Positions 1 to 6,140 of a DNA stretch of 6,264 bases are shown here, piece after piece. This DNA is from Methanomicrobiales archaeon (GTDB lineage: Archaea; Halobacteriota; Methanomicrobia; Methanomicrobiales; Methanoculleaceae), in assembly GCA_012521035.1 (NCBI GenBank), contig JAAYND010000178.1, forward strand, positions 1 through 6,264, read 5' to 3'. Position 1 is the first letter of the stretch, and every line of letters begins with the position of its first letter. Both the position numbers and the translations under genes were made by a program. Below the pieces are notes generated by a model that made no database searches, was not told the DNA's origin, and was given only the letters and a program-made list of their open reading frames with translations.

Positions 1-312
1 GTGGCTGTCGCGAGTGAGTCCTACTGGCCACTGCCCTGGTACTACCGGGGCGAGGCGGCCTCGAAACTGAGTTACTATAGCAGGAAGATCGATGAATCGT
101 CGATCTACACGGGCGACTTCGATCTCGTGATAACCGAGAGTTCCAATACTTATCCGGCTCTGGATGGTTACACGAAGGAGACCTACCGGCTGAACTACTG
201 GTTCTCGTATACCGAGAACAAGGATAGACTGCTTGAGTACTACTTCCTGCGGAACGGAAACGTAGGGAGCAGGAGCTTCGAGGTCTTCTCGAAGGCGCCT
301 CTGGCCGGGTAG
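1..312 (+). CDS. C-terminal fragment of Agl23-like (TIGR03663) membrane glycosylation protein
   Basis: The frame is open from the first base and ends at TAG 310-312, giving 103 residues. The motif YWPLPWYYR at residues 8-16, followed by a soluble aromatic-rich tail with NYWFSY and LEYYFLRNG and ending in a beta-strand-like SFEVFSK, matches my recollection of the C-terminus of TIGR03663 proteins (flippase activity-associated Agl23, related to GT39/PMT-type enzymes). Those proteins are usually about 500 residues or more, with many membrane helices. The helices would lie upstream, so I read this as a partial gene whose GTG at position 1 is an internal valine codon rather than a start. The expected role is in building or handling lipid-linked glycans for archaeal N-glycosylation at the membrane; this comes from the family name, not from residues seen here. 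No transmembrane segment is visible in the fragment. The family call rests mainly on one motif. Confidence 0.65.
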   Translation: MAVASESYWPLPWYYRGEAASKLSYYSRKIDESSIYTGDFDLVITESSNTYPALDGYTKETYRLNYWFSYTENKDRLLEYYFLRNGNVGSRSFEVFSKAPLAG

Positions 313-490
313 CCGCGGCCGGCGGTTGCCCGGGCCCCCGGTGAGCTGAGGGGCGCCGGACTACTGCCTCGTAGACCGGATCTTCATCAGATCGCTCTTC
401 TGCCGGGTCGAGTGAATCAGTAGATGTTCTGCTGTACCCCAGCTGAGGATGATTCGGGCTCTATCTGGATATCAGACCTGTTCCGGCATG
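313..490. other. Noncoding spacer after the Agl23-like gene
   Basis: I see no convincing gene on either strand. The first 50 bases are extremely GC-rich, with runs such as CCCGGGCCCCCGG around 328-340 that could fold, but no T-tract follows, so I do not call a terminator. The rest is of mixed composition with no tRNA-like or repeat structure. The character changes abruptly near 490, where an AT-rich promoter region begins. Confidence 0.5.
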
Positions 491-493
491 ATA

Positions 494-535
494 TTTACTG
501 TATCATAACGAGTCACCAAAAAACGATACAGTAAA
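494..535. promoter_or_regulatory. 11-bp perfect inverted repeat, candidate operator
   Basis: TTTACTGTATC at 494-504 is the exact reverse complement of GATACAGTAAA at 525-535, with 20 bases between the arms. The arm centres are 31 bp apart, close to three helical turns, so both would face the same side of the DNA, as expected for a cooperative DNA-binding protein. The same sequence could form an 11-bp RNA hairpin if transcribed. It lies 47 bp before the likely ATG of a gene encoding a winged-helix protein, so autoregulation is the simplest idea. The regulator is inferred, not shown. Confidence 0.55.
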
Positions 536-572
536 CCATCTACCGTAACATTATTCTCTGTTGCAATGGTTA

Positions 573-583
573 ACAGTAAATAT
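573..583 (+). promoter_or_regulatory. Third copy of the ACAGTAAA box, overlapping the start codon
   Basis: ACAGTAAATAT at 573-583 is the exact reverse complement of ATATTTACTGT at 491-501 and shares ACAGTAAA with 528-535. It runs into the ATG at 582, so a bound protein here would block initiation or the start of transcription. A degenerate relative, ACCGTAACA, lies at 542-550. A TATA-like TTATTC at 551-556 sits about 28 bp before the ATG, which would suit a leaderless transcript flanked by boxes; that promoter assignment is weak. Confidence 0.45.
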
Positions 584-1874
584 GGATCTCGATCGTCTCC
601 TCGACCTCATCAGGGATGGGGAATCAGAGCGCGTTGAATTCAAGAGAGAACCTTCAAGGACACTCCACCGCGAGATCGCTGCATTTGCCAACGCTGAGGG
701 CGGTTATATCATCATTGGCGTCGATGACAACGGCAAGATCGTCGGAACTGACATAAAAACAGCAGTTGAGATGGTTACGAGCGCCCTCTCGGCGATCATC
801 CCGCCTCCACAGATCACCACCTGGAAGCCTTCCATCAACGGCAGGAACCTTCTCGTCATTGAGGTACAGAAAGGCGCCTCGCTCTGTTCCGTTGGCGGTG
901 TCGTCTACATCAGGGTAGGTACAGGCATCCGGCCCCTCTCCATCCAGGAGATACTCATGCTCTCGGCAGAACTCGGGATCATCACCTGGGATGGAGCTCC
1001 GGTAATCGCTCTTACAGAGGCGGATCCTCCCTATATCGGCTGGTTCTTTGAGGCGATCAAGCAGTCCCGGGGAAAGACGATCGCAGATGAGGACCGCAAT
1101 CGCTACCTCCGTAGCGCCGGTGCTGCAAAAGACGGGATGCTCACCAACGCGGGCGTCCTTTTCTTCACTGACGCCAGCAGATACATTCCCCATGCCCGGA
1201 TCCGCCTGATCCGGATGGCAGGTGGAGAGCCGGTGTGGAGCCGGGAGTTTGAGGGGCCGGTCTGGCAGGTGATCGAGTCGGCGTACTCAAGCCTCCTCGC
1301 AGAGATACAGAAGGTTGAGGTGGTCGTCGGAGCGCGGCGGATCAAGATTGAAGAATACCCGCCGAGGGCGATCAGGGAGGCGATCATCAACGCCATCGCA
1401 CACAGAAATTACGTTGTGAGCGCCGATGTAAGGATCTTCCTCCACCCCGACACGATCGAGATCCGAAATCCGGGCGGATTGATGCCGGGCGTAGATATTG
1501 ATGACCCGGAGCACATCCCCCGGAACCCATCTCTCTCAAATCTCCTCTACGACACCGGATTTATCGAGCGCTACGGCTATGGGATCCGGCTGATCCGGCG
1601 TGAGGTCGAGGAACATCCCTTCTGTTCCGTCTCTTTCTCGACGGCACCGAACCGCTTCAGCGTCACCTTCAGGAAAGATATGCGATCCCTGATCGATGAG
1701 ACGGACCGGATGATCCTGGACGAGGTTCGCGAGCCCCGGAAGAGCAGCGAGATCGCCGGCGAGATCGGGCTTTCCAGGACGACGGTTGTCAGGCGGTTGA
1801 AGGTTCTTGAGGGGCTCGGGCTGGTCAGGAGAGAGGGGGCAGGAGCTCATCTCCGTTATGTGGCGGTCCGGTGA
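582..1874 (+). CDS. Predicted regulator: Schlafen AlbA_2 + GHKL ATPase-like + winged helix (COG2865 type)
   Basis: This is a 430-residue protein counted from ATG 582. A TTG at 561 in the same frame would add seven residues, but the conserved domain begins right after MDLDRLLDLI, so the ATG is preferred. Residues 12-125 form an AlbA_2 (Schlafen N-terminal-like) domain, with ESERVEFKRE at 14-23 and FANAEGGYIIIGVDDNGKIVG at about 35-55. Residues 260-345 resemble the GHKL/HATPase_c_4 fold: the N-box REAIINAIAHRN at 265-276 (E266, N270), IRNPGGLMPG at 294-303, and the glycine-rich ERYGYGIRLI at 329-338. Residues 373-430 form a winged helix with recognition-helix-like LSRTTVVRRLKVLEGLGLV at about 397-415. 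Such proteins are annotated as predicted transcriptional regulators or putative ATP-binding DNA-binding proteins; the ligand and targets are generally unknown. No partner gene adjoins it closely. The repeated ACAGTAAA boxes upstream suggest self-control. Sequence identity to a characterised member cannot be claimed. Confidence 0.85.
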   Translation: MDLDRLLDLIRDGESERVEFKREPSRTLHREIAAFANAEGGYIIIGVDDNGKIVGTDIKTAVEMVTSALSAIIPPPQITTWKPSINGRNLLVIEVQKGASLCSVGGVVYIRVGTGIRPLSIQEILMLSAELGIITWDGAPVIALTEADPPYIGWFFEAIKQSRGKTIADEDRNRYLRSAGAAKDGMLTNAGVLFFTDASRYIPHARIRLIRMAGGEPVWSREFEGPVWQVIESAYSSLLAEIQKVEVVVGARRIKIEEYPPRAIREAIINAIAHRNYVVSADVRIFLHPDTIEIRNPGGLMPGVDIDDPEHIPRNPSLSNLLYDTGFIERYGYGIRLIRREVEEHPFCSVSFSTAPNRFSVTFRKDMRSLIDETDRMILDEVREPRKSSEIAGEIGLSRTTVVRRLKVLEGLGLVRREGAGAHLRYVAVR

Positions 1875-1987
1875 TCACCACAGTGAACGGTATTTTGGCC
1901 CCGCCGCCGGCCACAAGCCCCGCACATAGGCACTCCACCCGACCACGCCATTGCATCGCCTTTCCGGGCAAAGCATTTACTCTTGAG

Positions 1988-2009
1988 AGGACTTCTCTTC
2001 GTAAGTCCT
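1988..2009 (+). promoter_or_regulatory. 7-bp inverted repeat upstream of the epimerase gene
   Basis: AGGACTT at 1988-1994 and AAGTCCT at 2003-2009 are perfect reverse complements separated by the 8-base loop CTCTTCGT. The repeat lies 25 bases before the epimerase start and just before its ribosome binding site. It could be an operator half-site pair or a leader-RNA hairpin. Nothing in the sequence distinguishes these, and a repeat this size could arise by chance. Confidence 0.3.
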
Positions 2010-2020
2010 ATAGCATGAGA

Positions 2021-2025
2021 AGGAG
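2021..2025 (+). promoter_or_regulatory. Shine-Dalgarno site deciding the epimerase start
   Basis: AGGAG at 2021-2025, within AAGGAGA, is followed by nine bases and then ATG 2035. Two adjacent ATG codons (2035 and 2038) are possible; the spacing slightly favours the first. This is the clearest ribosome binding site in the window; the other genes lack an equally good one. Confidence 0.7.
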
Positions 2026-2034
2026 ACGTATTCT

Positions 2035-2967
2035 ATGATGTTCTGTATCGTAACAGGCGGCGCCGGGTTCATCGGTTCACACATCGTCGATACCCTGGTC
2101 GCAGGGGGAGATGATGTGCTGGTCATCGATGACTGTAGCGCAGGCACCCCGGAGAACCTCGCACAGCACCTGACGGGTGAGCGGGTCAGATTCATCAGGC
2201 AGAACCTGCTCGACGACGGCTGGCAGGAGCACCTGAAGGGCGCGGATCGGGTCTACCACATCGCCGCAGACCCTGATGTCCGGCAGAGTGCCGTGACCCC
2301 GGACTCGCAGATGAAGAACAACATCACCGCCACATACCGGGTGCTTGAGGCGATGCGGGCGCATGGCGTGCCGGAACTGGTCTTCACATCGACATCGACC
2401 GTCTACGGCGAGGCCACGGTCATCCCGACGCCGGAGACCTACACGCCGCTTGAGCCGATATCGGTCTACGGCGCGACAAAGCTCGCCTGCGAGGCGCTCA
2501 TATCCTCCTACTGTCACTCGTTTGACATGCAGGCATGGATCTACCGGTTCGCAAACATCATCGGCGAGAGGAGCAACCACGGCGTCATACCGGACTTCAT
2601 CCATAAACTCCGCAAAGACCCGCAGGAACTCGAGATCCTCGGCGATGGCCGGCAGACAAAATCGTACCTGGAGGTCGGGGAGTGTGTCCGTGCGGTAGAG
2701 TTCGGGATAGACCACGCGCACGATCCGGTAAACACCTTCAATATCGGGTCTGAAGACTGGATCGACGTCGTCGCGATCGCCGATATCGTCACAGAAGAGA
2801 TGAACCTCTCCGGCGTCCGCTACCGGTTCACCGGCGGTGCGCGCGGCTGGGTCGGCGATGTCCCGAAGATGCAGCTCTCAGTCGAGAGACTCAAGGCCCT
2901 CGGCTGGCGATGCGAGACCACTTCCCGGGAGAGCGTGCGCACGGCAACCCGTGCGTTACTCGGGTAG
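2035..2967 (+). CDS. NAD-dependent nucleotide-sugar epimerase/dehydratase (extended SDR, GalE-like)
   Basis: This 310-residue cytosolic enzyme is of typical length for the family and looks complete. The N-terminal Rossmann motif TGGAGFIGSH at residues 7-16 binds NAD(P), and D32/D33 at the end of the second strand suit a preference for NAD. HIAADPDVRQS at 75-85 and NNITATYRVLEA at 95-106 are extended-SDR signatures. The catalytic Ser/Thr lies in FTSTSTVYGE (117-126), and the YxxxK pair is Y145 and K149 in SVYGATK. RFANIIGER at 171-179 and the C-terminal half would bind the nucleotide sugar. UDP-glucose/UDP-GlcNAc 4-epimerase is the most likely activity, but the sugar and the exact reaction cannot be read from these motifs, so no symbol is given. 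It probably supplies sugars for surface glycans or N-glycosylation. It begins 160 bp after the preceding gene and has its own ribosome binding site. The next gene follows after 98 bp. Confidence 0.88.
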   Translation: MMFCIVTGGAGFIGSHIVDTLVAGGDDVLVIDDCSAGTPENLAQHLTGERVRFIRQNLLDDGWQEHLKGADRVYHIAADPDVRQSAVTPDSQMKNNITATYRVLEAMRAHGVPELVFTSTSTVYGEATVIPTPETYTPLEPISVYGATKLACEALISSYCHSFDMQAWIYRFANIIGERSNHGVIPDFIHKLRKDPQELEILGDGRQTKSYLEVGECVRAVEFGIDHAHDPVNTFNIGSEDWIDVVAIADIVTEEMNLSGVRYRFTGGARGWVGDVPKMQLSVERLKALGWRCETTSRESVRTATRALLG

Positions 2968-3035
2968 AGGCGATCCAGACTCACACCGGAAGGTTTTCTC
3001 GGGGCGATCCGGCTTCCCTCATCTCACCGGCGACC

Positions 3036-3045
3036 AGATAATAAC
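3036..3045 (+). promoter_or_regulatory. TATA-like element for the phosphoglycerate mutase-like gene
   Basis: AGATAATAAC at 3036-3045 is an AT-rich island in a GC-rich spacer, centred about 25 bp before ATG 3066. That is the archaeal TATA-to-start-site distance, so transcription could begin at or next to the ATG, giving a leaderless mRNA. The absence of a good Shine-Dalgarno sequence before 3066 agrees with this. Co-transcription from the epimerase gene is the alternative. Confidence 0.45.
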
Positions 3046-3065
3046 CAGACTCATCAACGATCTAC

Positions 3066-4217
3066 ATGAAATACGTCATCATCCTCGGAGACGGCATGGC
3101 GGATGAGCCGCTTGCCGAACTGGGGGGCAAAACACCCCTCGAGTACGCAGATATACCAAACATGGACAGGATCGCCCGGGAGGGGCGGTGCGGGATGCTC
3201 CGGACGGTTCCGGAGGGGTTCGATCCCGGGAGCGATATAGCAAACCTCTCGATACTGGGCTACGACCCCCGCACCACATATACCGGGAGGGGGCCGCTTG
3301 AGGCCGCCAGCATGGGTGTCACCCTCCAGGAGGGGGAGTTTGCCTACCGATGCAACCTGGTCACGATCCGGGATGGCACGATCGAAGACTTCAACGCCGG
3401 GCATATATCAAGCACCGAGGGCGCTGAACTCCTCCGTGACCTGGATGCCGCGCTCGATGATATCAGGTTCTACCCCGGGGTCGGCTATCGGAACCTGATG
3501 GTCGTTCCCGGGGCACTCGGGGCCGAGACCACACCTCCCCATGATATCATCGGCCAGCCGATCGGGGAGTTCCTCCCGCGCGGCGGGGATGCCGGAGTCC
3601 TCCTCGACTGTATGGAGCGTGCAGAAGAGATCTTTGCCGACCACCCGGTCAACCGGCACCGCCTGGAAGAGGGGAGTCTCCCCGCCACCGGGATCTGGCC
3701 GTGGAGCGGCGGGAAGAAACCGTCGCTTGCACCTTTCCGGGAGAAGTATGGTCTTTCCGGCGGTATGATCTCCGCAGTCGACCTCCTGCGCGGCATAGCC
3801 TGCCTCGCCGGTATGGAGGTGATCGACGTTCCGGGCGCTACCGGATTCCTGGATACCGATTACGAAGCAAAGGCCCGATACGCGGTAGAAGCCCTCGACC
3901 GGCTTGACTTCGTCTACGTTCACGTCGAGGCCCCCGACGAGGCGGGGCACATGGGAAGCGTGGAGGAGAAGGTGCGGGCGATCGAGCGGCTCGATGAGGC
4001 TATCGGTATCGTCCTGGACCGGCCGGATACCACCATCGCGGTCCTCCCCGATCATCCGACACCGGTGCGGTATAAGACCCACACGATGGATCCGGTACCG
4101 TTTGCCCTGCTCGGGAAGGGGAGGGACGATGTAGCGGCGTACTCCGAGCGCGATGCGGCGAAGGGATCGTTCGGGCTCATGCAGGCTCCTGACTTTCTTA
4201 CCCTCCTCTTCTCATAG
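3066..4217 (+). CDS. apgM: Cofactor-independent phosphoglycerate mutase-like enzyme (COG3635), possibly a homoserine kinase
   Basis: A complete 383-residue protein of the alkaline phosphatase superfamily, near the roughly 400-residue norm of archaeal ApgM. The metal and active-site motifs are intact. GDGMADEP at 8-15 contributes D9. PGSDIANLSILGYDP at 54-68 carries the presumed nucleophile S56. TGRGPLEAASMG at 73-84 is typical of the family. HVEAPDEAGHMG at 286-297 supplies D291 and H295, LPDHPTP at 327-333 supplies D329 and H330, and H339 lies in KTHTMDPVP. The classical role is 3-phosphoglycerate/2-phosphoglycerate interconversion in glycolysis and gluconeogenesis. However, segments such as ADHPVNRHR (191-199), the IWPWSGGKKPS stretch (210-220) and VPGATGFLDTDYEAKA (255-270) recall the subgroup of model TIGR02535, named 'proposed homoserine kinase', which would act in threonine synthesis. 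No threonine or glycolysis gene adjoins it to settle the matter. The symbol names the family, not a proven activity. Confidence 0.85.
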   Translation: MKYVIILGDGMADEPLAELGGKTPLEYADIPNMDRIAREGRCGMLRTVPEGFDPGSDIANLSILGYDPRTTYTGRGPLEAASMGVTLQEGEFAYRCNLVTIRDGTIEDFNAGHISSTEGAELLRDLDAALDDIRFYPGVGYRNLMVVPGALGAETTPPHDIIGQPIGEFLPRGGDAGVLLDCMERAEEIFADHPVNRHRLEEGSLPATGIWPWSGGKKPSLAPFREKYGLSGGMISAVDLLRGIACLAGMEVIDVPGATGFLDTDYEAKARYAVEALDRLDFVYVHVEAPDEAGHMGSVEEKVRAIERLDEAIGIVLDRPDTTIAVLPDHPTPVRYKTHTMDPVPFALLGKGRDDVAAYSERDAAKGSFGLMQAPDFLTLLFS

Positions 4218-4237
4218 ATAAACTCCCCGGCATCACC

Positions 4238-4242
4238 TTTTT
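4238..4242 (+). terminator. Possible T-tract terminator between apgM and mptG
   Basis: TTTTT at 4238-4242 lies 20 bases after the apgM stop in the 56-bp gap before mptG. Archaeal RNA polymerase can terminate at short T-runs without a hairpin, and none is seen here. Five Ts is at the weak end, so read-through into mptG is equally plausible. Confidence 0.25.
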
Positions 4243-4273
4243 GTAGTCCTCGTGTACACTACCCTATCAGGAC

Positions 4274-5821
4274 ATGGAACCCCTGACTGCGGAGAAGATA
4301 AGCGAGAGAGTCCGCGAGATCGAGCAGCGCGTCGGTCGGCTCTCGCCGATGCAGAAGATCCTCATCGGGACCGACGGATCGGTGACAAACCTCCTTGAGA
4401 TGGCATCCGGGCACCCCGTCACCATCACCACCCGGGTGCAGGAGATCGTCGCCGCCGATGGCGAGACAGCGGCCGCACTTGATATCGAACCGGGCGAAGA
4501 GGTCAACTACCGTGTTGTGGAGTTGAAGGACAGCGTCACGGGAGAGGTTCTCATATACGCGGTCTCCTGCACGCCGCTAAGTAGACTTGCCCCGGAGTTC
4601 AGGCAGGACCTCATGCGGGCCGATATCCCCATCGGCAGGATCCTCCGTAACCACAGGATAGAGTCGCGCCGCGAGATCACCGATGCCCGCATCATCCAGG
4701 CCGGCACCGACCTCGCACGGATATTCAAGATCCACCGATCTGAGTCGATGTTCTCCCGGAAGTACCGGATCATCCACCGCGAGGAGCCACTGATCGCCAT
4801 CGAAGAGGTCTTCCCCTGCACATCGTTTTCAGACGAGGTCAGGGTTCTGGTCGATGCTCCGTCCCGGATACACGTCACCCTGCTTGACATGAACGCTACC
4901 AGAGGGAGGGTGGACGGCGGGATCGGGATCGCCCTCGATGAACCCGGTTGCATCCTTGACGCGCGCAGGAGTGCGGGGATCGATCTGCACGGTGGCAACG
5001 AGACGACCCGGCACAGGGTTCTTGAAGCGGCCCTGGCGGTGACTGAGGGTCTCGGACTTCCCGGCGGTGCTGAGATCACCCTGCATGCCGTCGCCCGGCA
5101 GCATGCGGGGCTCGGGAGCGGGACGCAGGTTGCGCTCGCCACCGCTGCCGCCATCTGCCGGCTTTACGACCGGGATCTTCCCGTGCCGGCTCTCGCGCGG
5201 CTTGTCGGCCGGGGCGGGACGTCGGGCATCGGCACAGCGGCGTTTGAGCAGGGAGGGTTTATCCTGGATGGTGGACACCGGTTCGGCTCTCCGGGGGGTA
5301 AAGAGGACTTCCGCCCTTCAGCCGCCTCACGGGGCATCGCACCGCCGCCGGTCCTCGCCCGGCATCAGTTCCCGGATGACTGGCGTATCCTGCTCGCCAC
5401 GCCAAACGTTGATGCGGGAGCACACGGCGGACGGGAGGTCGACATCTTCCGCACGCACTGCCCGGTGCCCCTGGATGAGGTGCGGGAGATCTGTCATGAA
5501 GTGCTCATGCGGATGATCCCGGGGCTGGTCGAGCACGACCTCGACCTCTTCGGTTCGGCTGTCAACCGTATCCAGCACCTGGGTTTCAAGAAGGTCGAGG
5601 TAGCCATGCAGCACCCCATCATCCCGGCGCTCCTTGAGGGGACGGTGCAGGCCGGCGCTGCCGGGGCGGGCCTGAGCTCGTTCGGGCCGACAGTCTATGC
5701 CATCGGCGATCTGGGCATGGAGGATGTGGCCCGGGCAGCAGAGGAGATCCTCGACGACCACGGAGGGTCGGTGGTTCTTACGAAGGCAAGGAACTGCGGG
5801 GCAGGCGTGCGTGCGGGGTAA
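4274..5821 (+). CDS. mptG: Fusion: chorismate lyase-like domain + beta-RFAP synthase (methanopterin biosynthesis)
   Basis: A 515-residue protein from ATG 4274, about 180 residues longer than a stand-alone beta-RFAP synthase (roughly 320-340). Residues 1-187 resemble the archaeal chorismate pyruvate-lyase family (DUF98/UbiC-like): LSPMQKILIGTDGSVTNLLE at 23-42, IPIGRILRNHRIESRREI at 118-135, and IEEVFP at 176-181 with a likely catalytic glutamate. This half would release 4-hydroxybenzoate from chorismate. Residues 188-515 form a GHMP-type beta-ribofuranosylaminobenzene 5'-phosphate synthase: APSRIHVTLLDMN at 195-207, the glycine loop HAGLGSGTQVALA at 277-289, GRGGTSGIGTAAFEQGG at 312-328, and SSFGPTVYAIGD at 468-479. 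It condenses the aromatic acid with PRPP, losing CO2 and pyrophosphate, in the first committed step to tetrahydromethanopterin, the C1 carrier of methanogenesis. No frameshift or stop separates the halves, and the linker is short (about 181-192). The Shine-Dalgarno signal is poor. The MptG call is firm; the lyase half rests on family resemblance. Confidence 0.9.
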   Translation: MEPLTAEKISERVREIEQRVGRLSPMQKILIGTDGSVTNLLEMASGHPVTITTRVQEIVAADGETAAALDIEPGEEVNYRVVELKDSVTGEVLIYAVSCTPLSRLAPEFRQDLMRADIPIGRILRNHRIESRREITDARIIQAGTDLARIFKIHRSESMFSRKYRIIHREEPLIAIEEVFPCTSFSDEVRVLVDAPSRIHVTLLDMNATRGRVDGGIGIALDEPGCILDARRSAGIDLHGGNETTRHRVLEAALAVTEGLGLPGGAEITLHAVARQHAGLGSGTQVALATAAAICRLYDRDLPVPALARLVGRGGTSGIGTAAFEQGGFILDGGHRFGSPGGKEDFRPSAASRGIAPPPVLARHQFPDDWRILLATPNVDAGAHGGREVDIFRTHCPVPLDEVREICHEVLMRMIPGLVEHDLDLFGSAVNRIQHLGFKKVEVAMQHPIIPALLEGTVQAGAAGAGLSSFGPTVYAIGDLGMEDVARAAEEILDDHGGSVVLTKARNCGAGVRAG

Positions 5822-5936
5822 AAATTACTCTTTGAGAACAGAGCAGCGAGATACGGGGGTCTCGAATCTACGGATGCCCCCTCCCTGCACCGAGAACAGG
5901 CACACCGAATAGAGATTATGCAGCATCAGCCCCCTG

Positions 5937-5952
5937 CATCATCACATCATCA
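5937..5952 (+). repeat. Tandem 8-bp repeat CATCATCA x2 in a possible hairpin loop
   Basis: CATCATCA at 5937-5944 is followed at once by an identical copy at 5945-5952. Similar CATCA pieces lie at 5924-5928 and 5967-5970. The tandem sits between CCCCC (5930-5934) and GGGGG (5955-5959), which could pair and display it in a loop. Simple-sequence drift is an adequate explanation. Confidence 0.4.
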
Positions 5953-6110
5953 GTGGGGGTAACTCTCATCATCTGCCGCGCATCGCTAACTATTATTCGA
6001 TCTCCGGGATGTTAATGGTTCGGCATACGCCGGTTCTCTACCGGTCGACACCTCGCCGGGAAAGATCTCATTCCGGACGGGTTCGGTGAGAGATAGAGCT
6101 CTCTGAACTC

Positions 6111-6117
6111 CTTATAC
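6111..6117 (+). promoter_or_regulatory. TATA-like element before the 3'-terminal reading frame
   Basis: CTTATAC at 6111-6117 is centred about 27 bp before ATG 6141, the distance expected if transcription begins at the start codon. The region before the ATG has no Shine-Dalgarno sequence, which fits a leaderless mRNA. A second TATA-like CTATATATG at 6157-6165 lies inside the reading frame and could instead drive a transcript starting near 6184. Confidence 0.35.
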
Positions 6118-6140
6118 GCTTCCTCTCCTGCAGAACAGCG

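Larger units (their letters stand above)
5822..6140. other. Noncoding region with several short inverted repeats
   Basis: I find no convincing gene here. Visible small structures are CGAGA 5847-5851 with TCTCG 5860-5864; CCCCC 5930-5934 with GGGGG 5955-5959 around a CATCATCA tandem; CCGGT 6030-6034 with ACCGG 6040-6044 (5-base loop); and GAGAG 6088-6092 with CTCTC 6099-6103. A TATA-like TATTATTC lies at 5991-5998. The region could hold the 3' end of the mptG mRNA, a small RNA, or only promoter DNA for the next gene. No T-tract terminator is obvious beyond the short CTCTTTG just after the stop. Confidence 0.4.

Noticed and set aside
1..3. GTG at position 1 as a true start codon
   Set aside because: The product would be only the soluble tail of a much larger membrane protein; the position coincides with the window edge and most likely encodes an internal valine.
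442..460. CTGA and GATGAT pieces resembling C/D box guide RNA boxes
   Set aside because: The boxes are incomplete, and there is no matching outer C and D pair or terminal stem at the expected distances.
561..581. TTG at 561 as the start of the AlbA_2 regulator
   Set aside because: It adds only seven residues unrelated to the domain, has no ribosome binding site, and would place the third ACAGTAAA box inside the gene. ATG 582 directly precedes the conserved N-terminus.
654..1193. Long open frame on the minus strand inside the AlbA_2 regulator gene
   Set aside because: It is antisense to a gene with clear domains, its product has no recognisable motif, and GC-rich genes commonly leave such frames open. 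The same applies to minus-strand frames inside the epimerase, apgM and mptG genes.
1976..1981. TTTACT upstream of the epimerase as a fourth regulator box
   Set aside because: Only six bases match the ACAGTAAA family and the flanks differ, so it is not distinguishable from chance.
4252..4259. Palindrome GTGTACAC before mptG as an operator
   Set aside because: An isolated 8-bp palindrome with no second copy is expected by chance in several kilobases.
5851..5881. tRNA T-arm-like GGGGGTCTCGAATC
   Set aside because: The flanking bases do not form the T stem, and no acceptor stem, anticodon arm or D arm can be assembled around it.
5918..5962. 14-codon open frame with several His codons, ending HHQWG
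   Set aside because: Too short, no ribosome binding site, and its composition is explained by the CATCA simple repeats.
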